A stretch of 64,000 nucleotides of DNA from Paenibacillus woosongensis (GTDB lineage Bacteria; Bacillota; Bacilli; Paenibacillales; Paenibacillaceae), in NCBI RefSeq assembly GCF_009725165.1, contig NZ_WNZW01000002.1, positions 868,001-932,000 of the forward strand, read 5' to 3'. The notes beneath the pieces are model-generated. The model was not told the DNA's origin and did not search any database. It saw only the letters and a list, made by a program, of their open reading frames with translations. This document shows, piece by piece, positions 17,764-27,430 of this stretch. The translations under genes and the position numbers were made by a program. Every line of letters begins with the position of its first letter. Positions within the stretch are counted from its first letter, which is position 1.

Positions 17764-17785
17764 TCCCTCATCTCCGGATGAGGGA
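17764..17785 (-). terminator. Intercistronic hairpin between ptsG and ptsH
   Basis: TCCCTCATC pairs with GATGAGGGA around TCCG. No good T run follows, so it is more likely a partial terminator or mRNA processing/stability element than a full stop. Confidence 0.5.
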
Positions 17786-17806
17786 TGTTGTAACCCCAGG
17801 CCGTGC

Positions 17807-19867
17807 TTATTTTATCGTAATAATGCTGCCTTCTCCAGCTTTCAGCTTGCCCGTCTTGTTCAGTTCCACCGTAGAGCCTTCTGGAAGGTTGGAGAAAATA
17901 ATCGGCGAAATCAATGACTTCGCATTCTCTTTCACATAAGCGATATCCACTTCCATAATCGGCTGCCCTGCAGCTACAAGGTCGCCCTCCTCAACAAGCA
18001 CTTTGAAACCTTGGCCCTTCAGCTTCACGGTGTTAACGCCGATATGCACCAGCACTTCCTTGCCGCCATCGGACAGGATGCCGATCGCATGCTTGCTAGG
18101 GAATACATTGAACACTTTACCATAAACCGGGGAACAAATCGTCCCTTCCTCTGGCAGCACCGCAAATCCGTCACCCGTCATTTTTTCGGAAAAGACTGGA
18201 TCAGGAACGTTCGTAATATCCATCAATTCGCCACTAGCTGGCATTACGATATCCTCGTCGATAATCGCTTTCCCGTCCTGAGCTGCTTGCTGCTCTACCT
18301 CGGCCGGCTTCTCCGCCGCAGCAGCAGGCGATATAACTGGGGTCTTACCACTCATTATATCCCCAATTTGGGTCTTAATCGTATCAGATCTTGTGCCAAA
18401 AATGGCTTGAATGTTGTTGCCAACTTCCAGAACTCCAGAAGCCCCAAGCGCTTTAAGGCGGTTTTTGTCTACATCTGCTTTCTCTTTCACTTCAACGCGA
18501 AGCCGGGTAATGCAGGCATCGAGATGGACGATGTTGCCCTGGCCGCCCAATGCGGTAAGAATGTTCTGCGGCAGCTCATCCTGTGTGGTCTGCCCTCTTT
18601 GTTCCCCGCCGTCTTCTTGAGCGGATTCATCCTCGCGGCCTGGCGTCTTCAGGTTGAATTTGCGGATGACGAAGCGGAAGCCAAAATAGTAAATGACGGC
18701 CAGAATCAAGCCGACGATAATGACGTTCCACCAAGGCGTACGCCCCGGAATTACTCCAAAAATCAGGAAGTCGATCAATCCGCCGGAGAATGTCATCCCG
18801 ATTTTGACATCGAGCAGATGCATCGTCATGAACGACAAGCCCGCAAATACGCAGTGTACGACAAACAGCAGCGGTGCCACGAACAGGAACGAGAATTCAA
18901 GCGGTTCTGTAATCCCCGTCAAAAAAGAAGTCAGCGCGGCCGAACCCATAATCCCGGCAACATACTTTCTGTGTTGCGGCTTGGATTCGTGATAGATCGC
19001 CAGCGCGGCAGCCGGCAAACCGAACATCATGAACGGGAATTTACCGGTCATGAACGTACCTGCAGTAAACCCTACACCATCGCGAAGCTGCGCCATAAAG
19101 ATCTTCTGGTCTCCGCGAACGATTTGTCCCGCATTATTTACGTATTCCCCGAACTCGAACCAGAACGGCGAATAGAAAATATGATGAAGACCAAATGGAA
19201 TAAGTCCCCGCTCGATGACGCCGAATATAAAGGCAGAAAGCGTACGGTTCTGCTCCAGCATAAAGTGGGATACGGTGTTAAGCCCCCCCTGAATCGGCGG
19301 CCAAATGATAACCATAGCCAAGCCTAGCAGCAAAGATGTTGCAGCAGTCATAATGGGCACAAAACGTTTACCTGCAAAGAAACCAAGATAGGACGGCAGC
19401 TCGATTTTAAAGAATCGCTTGTACATCGAGGCTGCGAGAACCCCTACAATAATCCCCCCGAATACGCCTGTCCCTAATGTCGGGATACCCAGCACGCTAG
19501 CATAGGCAGGATCTTCTCCGATCATTGAAGGCGTAACCCCGATCACCGTTCCCATGGTCACGTTCATGACCAAATAACCGATGATCGCGGCAAGTCCCGC
19601 AACTCCGTCCCCGCCAGCAAGCCCTACCGCCACCCCGACGGCAAACAGCAGTGCCAGATTCGTAAAGACAATATCGCCAGCATTCATCATCACCGTAGCG
19701 ATTGCATTTACAGTGGCGTTATCCAGAGCCGGCACGAGGTTCAAGAAATCCGGATTGACCAGCATGTTTCCAATACCAAGCAGCAATCCAGCCGCAGGCA
19801 GCAGCGCTACAGGCAGCATCAAGGCCTTACCTACCCGCTGCAGCACGCCAAAAAAGCGTTTAAACAT
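17807..19867 (-). CDS. ptsG: Glucose-specific PTS transporter, EIICBA
   Basis: A 686-residue fused permease in the order C-B-A. The membrane IIC domain occupies about residues 1-400, with GLHHIFYSPFWFEFGEY and GITEPLEFSFLF as glucose-class markers. The IIB domain carries its phospho-Cys in DACITRLRVEV (about 465), and IIA has the active-site His in EVLVHIGVNTVKL, near the end. It takes up and phosphorylates glucose. The second ATG is chosen because AGGAGG touches the first but is 6 bp from this one. Expression is controlled by a GlcT-type antiterminator in the leader. Confidence 0.95.
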   Translation of the reverse strand: MFKRFFGVLQRVGKALMLPVALLPAAGLLLGIGNMLVNPDFLNLVPALDNATVNAIATVMMNAGDIVFTNLALLFAVGVAVGLAGGDGVAGLAAIIGYLVMNVTMGTVIGVTPSMIGEDPAYASVLGIPTLGTGVFGGIIVGVLAASMYKRFFKIELPSYLGFFAGKRFVPIMTAATSLLLGLAMVIIWPPIQGGLNTVSHFMLEQNRTLSAFIFGVIERGLIPFGLHHIFYSPFWFEFGEYVNNAGQIVRGDQKIFMAQLRDGVGFTAGTFMTGKFPFMMFGLPAAALAIYHESKPQHRKYVAGIMGSAALTSFLTGITEPLEFSFLFVAPLLFVVHCVFAGLSFMTMHLLDVKIGMTFSGGLIDFLIFGVIPGRTPWWNVIIVGLILAVIYYFGFRFVIRKFNLKTPGREDESAQEDGGEQRGQTTQDELPQNILTALGGQGNIVHLDACITRLRVEVKEKADVDKNRLKALGASGVLEVGNNIQAIFGTRSDTIKTQIGDIMSGKTPVISPAAAAEKPAEVEQQAAQDGKAIIDEDIVMPASGELMDITNVPDPVFSEKMTGDGFAVLPEEGTICSPVYGKVFNVFPSKHAIGILSDGGKEVLVHIGVNTVKLKGQGFKVLVEEGDLVAAGQPIMEVDIAYVKENAKSLISPIIFSNLPEGSTVELNKTGKLKAGEGSIITIK

Positions 19868-19914
19868 ATCCATCCTCCTGTAAGCTTTTCTCTATATAAC
19901 TGCCCAACAACAGC

Positions 19915-20038
19915 AAAAAAGGCATAAGCTAATAAAAGGTACTTCTGGCTCACATCTCCTACGGTTATAATACCCCGCATTATAGAAATGCAATCAAAGT
20001 ACTTTAATCAACTCATGCCTGATCGAATCAGTAACACA
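19915..20038 (-). promoter_or_regulatory. ptsG leader: GlcT RNA antiterminator target overlapping a terminator
   Basis: On the minus strand, TGTTACTGATTCGATCAGGC (about 20018-20037) is the expected RAT hairpin (GTTACTGAT...ATCAGGC). Its 3' half, AGGCATGAGTTGATTAAAGT, also forms the left arm of a long terminator that pairs with the ACTTTTATTAGCTTATGCCT-like arm at 19919-19943 and ends in six T. RAT and terminator cannot form together, so binding of GlcT should let transcription into ptsG. The loop between the arms holds a further small hairpin. Confidence 0.88.
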
Positions 20039-20069
20039 TTGTCATATGCTATTGTTGTTTATCGACTAG

Positions 20070-20099
20070 AGTATAGCAAGAAGGTCAATTCAGTGTCAA
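20070..20099 (-). promoter_or_regulatory. Sigma-A promoter of ptsG
   Basis: On the minus strand a perfect TTGACA (20094-20099) and TATACT (20070-20075) are separated by 18 bp. Transcription would start near 20063, about 25 bases before the RAT hairpin. It begins directly after the glcT stop codon. Confidence 0.8.
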
Positions 20100-20103
20100 G
20101 CCT

Positions 20104-20946
20104 CTATCGATGATGGACGGTCAGACGATGCAGATGCATGGTCAGATAGCTGATTTCAGCCTGGTATACCGGCTTGTTCAGCCTGGCCTCCATCACTTTC
20201 GTCAATTTCCCGGCCAGCTTGTACAGCTCCGGATATTCCTGACTTAGCAGCGCTTCCAACTTCTCGACGACGGCCACTTTCTCGCCACGCTTTACGCGCT
20301 CAATCGCGAACCTTAAATGAGTCAAGAGGCGTGAGTAATCCAAGGAATGGCGCAATATTCTCATCCTCAGCTCCTCCTCTACCATATTCACAAGGTCTGC
20401 GATCAGCTGCGTGTGCTCGCGTACCTCGCTGACATGCCGATTGGTCATCGCGCTGTTGATGTGGAGGGCGACAAAGCCGATCTCGTCCTGGCCTAAATCT
20501 ACGCCCAATCTTTCATGAATAAGCTCGATTGCATACTCAGCCAGCTCGTATTCCATAGGATAGATCTCTCTGGTCTCGAACAGAAAGGGGTTATGGATGG
20601 CCATATCCTGCTCCGCCCGTTTGATTGCAAACGAAAGATGGTCAGTCAATGCAATGTGAATATGTTCATTCAACTCTTGATTCGTCTTCTGGGATATATA
20701 CATAATGATTTCCCCAATGACTTCGATCAGATGTTCATCGACCTGGGGAACAAGCTGTTTATACTGCTCCTGCTCCTGCTGGTTCTTCAGAATGAACATC
20801 TTCTCTACCGCATCCAGTGGAATCAAGTCGCCCTGCCTGCGGTTAAATCCGATGCCCTTGCCAATGACAACGACCTCGCCATGTCCAGGATGATTCGCAA
20901 TGATTACATTGTTATTCAGCGCTTTGGCTACATGCAGCCTGCTCAC
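20104..20946 (-). CDS. glcT: BglG/LicT-family transcriptional antiterminator GlcT
   Basis: A 280-residue antiterminator: an N-terminal RNA-binding CAT domain (about residues 1-56, VAKALNNNVIIANHPGHGEVVVIGKGIGF), then two PTS-regulation domains. PRD1 holds HIHIALTDHLSFAI and VALHINSAM; PRD2 ends with YLTMHLHRL. PTS-dependent phosphorylation of PRD histidines switches RNA binding on or off. It starts with GTG after GAGGTG. It lies immediately upstream of ptsG, whose leader contains the matching RNA target. Confidence 0.93.
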   Translation of the reverse strand: MSRLHVAKALNNNVIIANHPGHGEVVVIGKGIGFNRRQGDLIPLDAVEKMFILKNQQEQEQYKQLVPQVDEHLIEVIGEIIMYISQKTNQELNEHIHIALTDHLSFAIKRAEQDMAIHNPFLFETREIYPMEYELAEYAIELIHERLGVDLGQDEIGFVALHINSAMTNRHVSEVREHTQLIADLVNMVEEELRMRILRHSLDYSRLLTHLRFAIERVKRGEKVAVVEKLEALLSQEYPELYKLAGKLTKVMEARLNKPVYQAEISYLTMHLHRLTVHHR

Positions 20947-21024
20947 AGTTGCACCTCACTTGCCTCCAAAATACAAAATTCCATGCTTACGAATATTAAA
21001 TTCTACCATAGTACGGCGCAATAT

Positions 21025-21054
21025 AAAAGCGCCTCGCCTTTCGGCGAGACGCTT
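21025..21054 (-). terminator. Terminator after the flotillin gene
   Basis: AAAGCGTCTCGCC pairs with GGCGAGGCGCTTT around a GAAA tetraloop on the minus strand, followed by TT-rich sequence. Confidence 0.8.
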
Positions 21055-21119
21055 TACAACGAGCTTATGCACAAATGTCAATAATTACTTCCTGTTATCA
21101 AGCAAATCACGCCATGAAA

Positions 21120-22724
21120 TCAGGAATCCTGCTCCGAGGAAGCTGCGCTTTCCTGTACGACAGGCGGTTTGACTGATTCTGTCTGCAGCGGAGAAGGCGA
21201 GTTATGAGCCGCCCCTGCGGAGGCTGCAGCCGGAACCTGGGCAGAAGAAGCTGCCGGCAGGGCTTTGCCTTGGGTCAGGCCTTTAATCAAACGATCCAGC
21301 TCGATGCCGGATACGCTTTTGAGCATTTCCGGCGCCGTAGCCATGAGCTCGGTCACGTAATTGCTCACCCGGGCAGCGCCTTCGCCTTTGCCGGTGTCCA
21401 CAACGGTGAGCTTATCGATGGACGAGATTGGACCAGCGATTTTCTCCGCAAGCTCAGGCAGCATTTTCACCACGATATCCAGAATCGCGGCCTCGCCGAA
21501 CTTCTGGAACGCTTCGGCCAGCTTCTCCTTCGCTTCGGCTTCAGCAAGCCCCCGCAGCCGGATAATCTCGGCGTCGGCCGTCCCCTTTGCCCTTTCAGCA
21601 TCCGCGATCGCAAGACCTTCGAGGCGTTTCTGCTCAGCAGAAGCCTTAGCCTGGGTCTCGATGGAGTATTGCAGCGCGTCGGCCTCCCGCATCTTTCGGG
21701 CCTTCTCAGCTTCCGCTGCCTGCTCTACCGCATAACGGTCGGCGTCGGCTTTCTTCTTCACTTCGGCGTCATATTGCTTCTGCCGTACCATAATTTCCTT
21801 ATCCTGCAGGTCAATTTCCCGTTCTTTGCGCACGAGCTCGACCTTCATTTGCTCTTCCACCATCGTCTGCTTTGCACGCGCTTCCTGGATATGATAAGCC
21901 TGGTCAGCTTCTGCTTTCGCCGTGTCTTGCTCCTTTTTAAATGAAGCGACCTTCAGTTCCTTCTCTTTGGAGGCCTCGGCGATATTCGTATCGCGGAGCA
22001 GTTCGGCCTTCTGACCGGACTCCTCAGCGAGCGCCTTTTGAATCCGCGAATCCCGCACCGCCTCGGCTTCAGCAATCTCGGCGTCACGTTTTACCGCGGC
22101 AATACGCGGCTTACCAAGCGCCTCTAGATAGCCGTGCTTATCACGTACGTCTTTAATCGTAAAAGAGACAATCTGCAGCCCCATCTTTTTGAGATCCCGG
22201 GCAGCGACGCCTTGAACCTCCTGGGCGAATTTGTCCCGGTTCCGGTATACTTCCTCTACGGTCATCGATCCGAGAATTGAGCGAAGATGGCCCTCGAGAA
22301 CTTCTTGGGCTTCTCCTTTAAGCGATTCAATCGGCTTGCCCATAAACTGCTCTGCTGCCGTAGCCACGTCTTCAACCGAGCTGCCCACCTTGATAATGGC
22401 AACCCCGTCAGCCGATACCGGCACGCCTTGCTCGGTATAGACCTCCGGAGTCATCACGTCCAGCTTATGCGACAGCAAGGACATGAACTCCGCCTTTTGG
22501 AATATGGGCCAAATGAAAGCCCCGCCGCCGCGGACGATTTTGATTTTGCGGCCCGTTTCATCATCAGAAATATTTTTGCTGCCTAGGAAGGAACCCGTAA
22601 CAATCATCGCCTCATCCGGACTTACCGTCTTATACCGAGCCCAAAACGCTAAGCCAAGCACAACGATGACCGCAATAATGATCAACGGAATTAACAAAAA
22701 ATCAGGCATCCCTTCAAAAAACAT
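21120..22724 (-). CDS. floT: Flotillin-like protein FloT
   Basis: A 534-residue flotillin. A single N-terminal hydrophobic segment (about residues 9-28) inserts in the membrane; the PHB/SPFH domain follows (to about 200), with AIIKVGSSVEDVATAAEQF. Next is a long coiled coil rich in Ala-Glu-Lys (about 205-400), which includes the EA-rich repeats typical of flotillins. The tail is Pro/Ser/Ala-rich. Flotillins scaffold ordered membrane domains and support signalling and secretion proteins. The ATG overlaps the upstream NfeD stop as TGATG, with AAGGGAG before it, so the two genes are coupled as in Bacillus yuaF-floT. Confidence 0.95.
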   Translation of the reverse strand: MFFEGMPDFLLIPLIIIAVIVVLGLAFWARYKTVSPDEAMIVTGSFLGSKNISDDETGRKIKIVRGGGAFIWPIFQKAEFMSLLSHKLDVMTPEVYTEQGVPVSADGVAIIKVGSSVEDVATAAEQFMGKPIESLKGEAQEVLEGHLRSILGSMTVEEVYRNRDKFAQEVQGVAARDLKKMGLQIVSFTIKDVRDKHGYLEALGKPRIAAVKRDAEIAEAEAVRDSRIQKALAEESGQKAELLRDTNIAEASKEKELKVASFKKEQDTAKAEADQAYHIQEARAKQTMVEEQMKVELVRKEREIDLQDKEIMVRQKQYDAEVKKKADADRYAVEQAAEAEKARKMREADALQYSIETQAKASAEQKRLEGLAIADAERAKGTADAEIIRLRGLAEAEAKEKLAEAFQKFGEAAILDIVVKMLPELAEKIAGPISSIDKLTVVDTGKGEGAARVSNYVTELMATAPEMLKSVSGIELDRLIKGLTQGKALPAASSAQVPAAASAGAAHNSPSPLQTESVKPPVVQESAASSEQDS

Positions 22725-23266
22725 CACACCATCTCCCTTTCCTGTCCATTCTCATAAAGCCGCGATACCTGCACGACGCCGTCCTTGGAATCAATAACGA
22801 CGACAAGCGTGCCTGCCGGAATTTCCGTGTTGTCCCAGCTTGATGCAATATGTAGCGTGTTGCCAGCCACAAAATTGACCATGATCTCCCCGAACCCCGC
22901 CTTTGGGATCGGCACGGTCACTTCACCCAGCTTGCCAGGAAGCTCGGCTGCAGAGAAGCCTGTCGAGTTCTCGCTGTTCTCCATCGGCTTAACGTAAGCA
23001 AAATAAATGATCACCGACATCAATAACGCGATTAGAATCGAAAATACAATGACGGCCGCAATACTAAGACTGGTGTAGCGGACGAGCAATACGCCGGCCC
23101 CCCCAAACGTAGTCACCGCGGAAGCCAGAATAATCGGCTTTAGAAAATCGACGTTTAAAATGTCCAATATCCCGTCCAGCCAGCTGCCTACGATATCTCC
23201 CACAATGACGCTTAGCAAAGCGAATACGGCTCCGCCGAGCAGACAGCTCCAGAACATAGCCTCCAT
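22724..23266 (-). CDS. NfeD-family membrane protein (YuaF-like)
   Basis: A 180-residue protein with three hydrophobic segments (about residues 5-25, 45-65, 75-95) and a C-terminal OB-fold domain of the NfeD type (GKLGEVTVPIPKAGFGEIMVNF ... GTLVVVIDSKDGVVQVSRL). NfeD proteins are encoded with flotillins or stomatins and act with them in the membrane. AAAGGAGGGG before this ATG marks the start; an in-frame ATG 36 codons earlier lacks such a site. Confidence 0.9.
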   Translation of the reverse strand: MEAMFWSCLLGGAVFALLSVIVGDIVGSWLDGILDILNVDFLKPIILASAVTTFGGAGVLLVRYTSLSIAAVIVFSILIALLMSVIIYFAYVKPMENSENSTGFSAAELPGKLGEVTVPIPKAGFGEIMVNFVAGNTLHIASSWDNTEIPAGTLVVVIDSKDGVVQVSRLYENGQEREMV

Positions 23267-23361
23267 CTGCAGCCCCTCCTTTCTGGATGTGTATATATTT
23301 AGTAATACGTTACAGGAAGTGGTTTCGTTTCGTTCATTTAGCAGGCTTCGCGGTGAACCGC

Positions 23362-23400
23362 AAAAGCCGAGCAAGGCACCCGCGGGTACCTGCTCGGCTT
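23362..23400 (-). terminator. Terminator after the alcohol dehydrogenase gene
   Basis: AAGCCGAGCA pairs with TGCTCGGCTT with an inner GC-rich extension; TTTTG follows on the minus strand. Confidence 0.75.
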
Positions 23401-23474
23401 AAACATCTTATTTTTTGACCGCATCTTATGTTTATGCAGCGGCCAGCGCGCTATAGCACACTTGCATCGTTACG

Positions 23475-24638
23475 TTACAGGGAACGGCGGTAAATGGCCA
23501 GAACATCCTCTTTTTCAAGCTTCGCGAAATTGCCGAAAGGTCCGAACCGCATCGCTTTATCGGCCATCAGCTCCAGCTTGCTGTCATCGATATCGTAGTC
23601 GGCAAGCCTGCTTGGCGCGCCGATCGAGTTCCAGAACGCGCGCAGGGCGGCGATTCCTTCCTCGGCCACCTGCTGGTCGCTTTTGCCGCTTGGATCGATC
23701 CGGAACACTTTCTCCGCGAGACGCTTGAAGCGGGCTACGTCATGAGGCAGATTATGACTCATCCAGTTCGGGAACAGAATCGCCAGGCCGCCTCCATGCG
23801 GAATATCATACACGGCGGATACGGCATGCTCGATATTGTGGGTTGCCCAGTCACCGGAAAGTCCCATATTCAGCACTCCGTTCAGAGCCATCGTGCCGCA
23901 GAGGAGAATCGTCTCCCGATGGTCGAAGCTCTCTAAATCCTCGATCAGCTTGGGTGCCGTCTCAATTACGGTACGAAGCAGCGCCTCGCAGAATTCATCC
24001 TGCAGCAAGGTATTGGTTTCCTTGTGAAAATAATGCTCAAATACATGCGACATAATGTCAACAATGCCGTACACCGTCTGGTCTTTCGGCAAAGTAAAGG
24101 TATTCTCCGGATCCAAGATCGAGAAAACAGGATACACGAGCGGGCTGCCCCAGCCCAGCTTCTCCTCGGTTGCTTCGTTGGATATAACCGAATTACCGTT
24201 CATTTCCGAGCCAGTAGCGGCCATCGTCAGCACGGTTCCTAGCGGAAGCGCCGCCTTCGGAACCGCCTTGTGCTCGGCAAAATCCCACATATCCCCGTCG
24301 TATTTGGCTCCTGCCGCAATCGCTTTAGCGCAGTCCAGCACACTGCCTCCGCCTACTGCTAGAACCAGTTCGATCTCCTTTGTCTTGCATAGATCCACTC
24401 CGCGGTGAACGGTGGACAAGCGAGGATTCGGCTCCACACCGGCCAGCTCGGTCACTTCTGCCCCGATTTCTGTAAGCTGGGCAATAACCTGATCATACAG
24501 CCCGCTCCGCTTAATACTCCCTCCGCCGTATACCATCAGCACTTTTTTACCGTATTTAGGAACCTCCGTCTTCAGTGCTGTAATTTGCCCTTTGCCAAAA
24601 ATGAGCCTCGTCGGGTTATGAAATTGAAAAGAGTTCAT
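23475..24638 (-). CDS. Iron-containing alcohol dehydrogenase (butanol dehydrogenase type)
   Basis: A 387-residue group III alcohol dehydrogenase. The N-terminal domain binds NAD(P)H ([36 protein letters not shown]), and the all-helical C-terminal domain supplies the iron ligands, including His in [28 protein letters not shown]. It reduces aldehydes to alcohols or the reverse; the closest known relatives are the BdhA/YugJ-type NADPH-dependent butanol dehydrogenases. RBS GGGAGG lies 8 bp before the ATG. It is a single-gene unit with its own terminator. Confidence 0.92.
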   Translation of the reverse strand: MNSFQFHNPTRLIFGKGQITALKTEVPKYGKKVLMVYGGGSIKRSGLYDQVIAQLTEIGAEVTELAGVEPNPRLSTVHRGVDLCKTKEIELVLAVGGGSVLDCAKAIAAGAKYDGDMWDFAEHKAVPKAALPLGTVLTMAATGSEMNGNSVISNEATEEKLGWGSPLVYPVFSILDPENTFTLPKDQTVYGIVDIMSHVFEHYFHKETNTLLQDEFCEALLRTVIETAPKLIEDLESFDHRETILLCGTMALNGVLNMGLSGDWATHNIEHAVSAVYDIPHGGGLAILFPNWMSHNLPHDVARFKRLAEKVFRIDPSGKSDQQVAEEGIAALRAFWNSIGAPSRLADYDIDDSKLELMADKAMRFGPFGNFAKLEKEDVLAIYRRSL

Positions 24639-24789
24639 GCAACATGCCTCCCTTAGTTTATCCCTTAAATTATGTACTGCACTCTAAATTATACTCTTCC
24701 CCCTTTTAGGAAACAATCCGCATACTTAAAGTGAGCGGAGCGGCTTCGAGTGACATTTCCCTTGGTGAGTAACGCCATGCTTTCTTATG

Positions 24790-24830
24790 AAAAAAGACTG
24801 CCTTCCATTCATCGAATGAAAGACAGTCTT
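24790..24830 (-). terminator. Terminator of the gal operon
   Basis: AAGACTG..CATTC pairs with GAATG..CAGTCTT, followed by TTTTTTC on the minus strand, just past galT. Confidence 0.85.
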
Positions 24831-24843
24831 AACCTAAATCATG

Positions 24844-26421
24844 TTACGCTTCGCGATACCCAGCGGCGCTTACGAATCTGCGGAAGGCCTCGCGTCCGGC
24901 AGGCGTAGTCTTGAACACGCCGGCATGCTCCAGAATAGCGGAGAATTTCAGCCCTACCTCATCGCGAAGCAGCGCCTCGGCTTCTTCCGGGCTCATACCG
25001 TGCCCATGCGCGGCAACAAGCTCCCGGACCCATTCAGCGTGAACTGCAAGCGCAGCATCACGCCCTGCAAGAACTTCTTCATACAAACCTTGGTTCCCGC
25101 TTAGGATTTCCGCGATGCGGCCAAGCTCCTCCTTTAGCCGTCCAGGAAGAATCGCCAGTCCCATCACCTCGATCAGACCGATGTTCTCCTTCTTGATGTG
25201 GTGCATTTCCCGGTGCGGATGGAATATCCCTTCCGGATACTGCTCATTTGTCCGGTTATTGCGCAGCACGATATCCATTTCATAGCTGCCGTCCGCGCCG
25301 CGGCGTACGATCGGCGTAACCGTGTTATGCGGGACGGCTTGCCCGTTCTCTTCGGTGAATGCCAGCACCTCGGCTTCCGGATCGCTATAGCATTTCCATT
25401 TTTCATACAAATCATCGGCAGCGTCCAGCAGCACGTCCGGCTGGTGGCTGTTCAATCTCAGCACGGTCATCGGCCATCTCACGATAGAAACCGTGACACC
25501 CTCGAATGCTTCATGCCGGAACGCCGCTTCGGCCGGAGCCTTCTCCAGCGGGAACGTATGCCTGCCCCCCTGGAAATGGTCATGCGTCAGAATCGATCCG
25601 CCGACGATCGGCAAATCTGCATTGGAGCCGATGAAATAATGAGGAAATTCCGCCGTGAAATCCAGCAGGCGCTTGAAGGTATCCCGCGTCAGCTTCATCG
25701 GCACATGATCATGATGGAAGACGATGCAGTGCTCGTTGTAGTATACGTAAGGCGAATACTGGAACAGCCACGGCTCATCGTTCAGCTCAAGCGGAATGAC
25801 CCGCAGGTTTTGCCTTGCCGGATGATTGACCCGCCCGGCATATCCCACATTCTCACGGCACAGCTGGCATTTCGGATAGACCGGAGGAGGCAGCAGCTTG
25901 GCCATGGCAATCTCCTTCGGGCTTTTCTCCGGCTTCGATAAGTTGATCGTAATTTCCATCTCGCCGTAAGGCGTGGCCTGATTCCAGTAAATATTGTTCG
26001 CAACCCGGTCCATGCGAATATAGTTGCTGTCCACTGCAAGAGCATAGAAATCGCGGGTTGCCGCCTCGATGCCTTCCTCGCGCGCGGTCTTCTTGAACGC
26101 AGCGATCGTCTCTGAAGGCCGTGCCATCAGCTGACCCATGATTTTAGCGTCGAGCAGGTCGCGATACGTATCGGAATTATCCGGAATTAGGCCAGTCGCA
26201 TAGCCATAATCGATTAAAATATCCAGCGGCTCGCGAAGCTCGCTGCCAGCAGACTCCTCCAATTCCGTTATCCATGGCTCATCCAGCCAGAACAGCTCTA
26301 GCAAGCGGTTGCGCGTATAATCCAGATCCCAATCATCAAACAATCGATGCCCGAGCCCATATTGCAGCAGCCGTTCTATCGCTTGCTGCGCTTCTTGCAT
26401 AGTTCTTTCTTTAGCTGCCAC
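24844..26421 (-). CDS. galT: UDP-glucose--hexose-1-phosphate uridylyltransferase (class II GalT)
   Basis: A 525-residue GalT of the longer Firmicute class, distinct from the 350-residue enterobacterial form. It exchanges UMP between UDP-glucose and galactose-1-phosphate. Visible blocks are YPKCQLCRENVGYAGR, the SPYVYYNEHCIVFHHDHVPM segment, VGGSILTHDHFQGG (near the active site) and a C-terminal EVLAGRDAALAVHAEWVRE. It begins with GTG, with AAAGGAG 10 bp upstream; an ATG seven codons in has only a weak site. It is last in galK-galE-galT. Confidence 0.93.
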   Translation of the reverse strand: MAAKERTMQEAQQAIERLLQYGLGHRLFDDWDLDYTRNRLLELFWLDEPWITELEESAGSELREPLDILIDYGYATGLIPDNSDTYRDLLDAKIMGQLMARPSETIAAFKKTAREEGIEAATRDFYALAVDSNYIRMDRVANNIYWNQATPYGEMEITINLSKPEKSPKEIAMAKLLPPPVYPKCQLCRENVGYAGRVNHPARQNLRVIPLELNDEPWLFQYSPYVYYNEHCIVFHHDHVPMKLTRDTFKRLLDFTAEFPHYFIGSNADLPIVGGSILTHDHFQGGRHTFPLEKAPAEAAFRHEAFEGVTVSIVRWPMTVLRLNSHQPDVLLDAADDLYEKWKCYSDPEAEVLAFTEENGQAVPHNTVTPIVRRGADGSYEMDIVLRNNRTNEQYPEGIFHPHREMHHIKKENIGLIEVMGLAILPGRLKEELGRIAEILSGNQGLYEEVLAGRDAALAVHAEWVRELVAAHGHGMSPEEAEALLRDEVGLKFSAILEHAGVFKTTPAGREAFRRFVSAAGYREA

Positions 26422-26436
26422 AGTCCATCCACTCCT

Positions 26437-27429
26437 TTACTTGAAATCGTCATAACCGCCTGGATGCGCGCTATGCCAAGCCCAAGCGCTGCGAATGATG
26501 TTGTCCAGGCTGCTTCGCGTCGGCTGCCATTTCAGAACGGATCTCGCCTTATCTGATGAAGCGATCAGCACGCCTGGATCTCCGGCGCGGCGCGGGCTCA
26601 TGACGACCTCGAAGTCGCGGCCGGTCACTTCACGCACCTGTTCGATTACTTCCTTAACCGAGAAACCTTGTCCATTCCCCAGGTTGAAAATGTTGCTGTC
26701 TCCGCCTGCGATCAGATGTTCTACCGCAAGCAAATGCGCGTCCGCCAGATCGCTGACATGGATATAATCCCGGACGCATGTGCCGTCCGGCGTATTGTAA
26801 TCGTCGCCGAAGACGGAAATCGAAGGCCGCTGTCCAAGCGCAGTCTGCAAAATCAGCGGGATGAGATGACTCTCCGGTCTGTGGTCTTCCCCGATTCGTC
26901 CGCTATCGTGCGCGCCCGCCGCGTTGAAATAACGAAGGGACACGTATTTGATGCCAAGCACCTTATCGAACCAGTCGATCATCCGCTCCATCATCAGCTT
27001 CGTTTCTCCGTAAACGTTCGTCGGTTGCGTTAAGTCCGACTCCTCGATGGGTACCTTTTCAGGCTCCCCGTAAGTAGCGGCCGTGGAAGAGAATACGATG
27101 CGCCGTACATTGGCTGCATCCATAGCTTCCAGCAGGCAAAGCGTGCCGTATACGTTGTTGTCATAATATTTCACAGGCTGCTGCATGCTCTCTCCGACCA
27201 GCGAGTTAGCCGCGAAGTGAATGACCGCTTCAATTTCGTTCTCGGCGAATAGCTTAGCCAGCAGCGCCTTGTCCCGCAAATCCCCTTCATAAAGCTTGCC
27301 GCCAAGCAGCGCTTCGCGGTGGCCCGATTGCAAATTGTCGAGGACGACGACATCTTTTCCACGGTCCAGCAATTCCGCCACAGTATGTGATCCGATATAC
27401 CCTGCTCCACCAGTAACCAAAATAGCCAT
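26437..27429 (-). CDS. galE: UDP-glucose 4-epimerase
   Basis: A 330-residue extended short-chain dehydrogenase. The N-terminal VTGGAGYIGSHT binds NAD; the catalytic Ser/Thr and YxxxK are in SSTAATYGEP and NVYGETKLMMER; RNPxD-like and C-terminal GDYNTPDGTCVRDYIHVSDLADAHL segments mark GalE. It interconverts UDP-galactose and UDP-glucose. AAGGAGG stands before its ATG. It lies 1 bp past galK and 15 bp before galT, so the three genes form one unit. Confidence 0.96.
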   Translation of the reverse strand: MAILVTGGAGYIGSHTVAELLDRGKDVVVLDNLQSGHREALLGGKLYEGDLRDKALLAKLFAENEIEAVIHFAANSLVGESMQQPVKYYDNNVYGTLCLLEAMDAANVRRIVFSSTAATYGEPEKVPIEESDLTQPTNVYGETKLMMERMIDWFDKVLGIKYVSLRYFNAAGAHDSGRIGEDHRPESHLIPLILQTALGQRPSISVFGDDYNTPDGTCVRDYIHVSDLADAHLLAVEHLIAGGDSNIFNLGNGQGFSVKEVIEQVREVTGRDFEVVMSPRRAGDPGVLIASSDKARSVLKWQPTRSSLDNIIRSAWAWHSAHPGGYDDFK

Positions 27430-27430
27430 T

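Noticed and set aside
18011..19327. A 438-codon frame antisense to ptsG
   Set aside because: ptsG is intact; the antisense frame has no plausible start site or domain.
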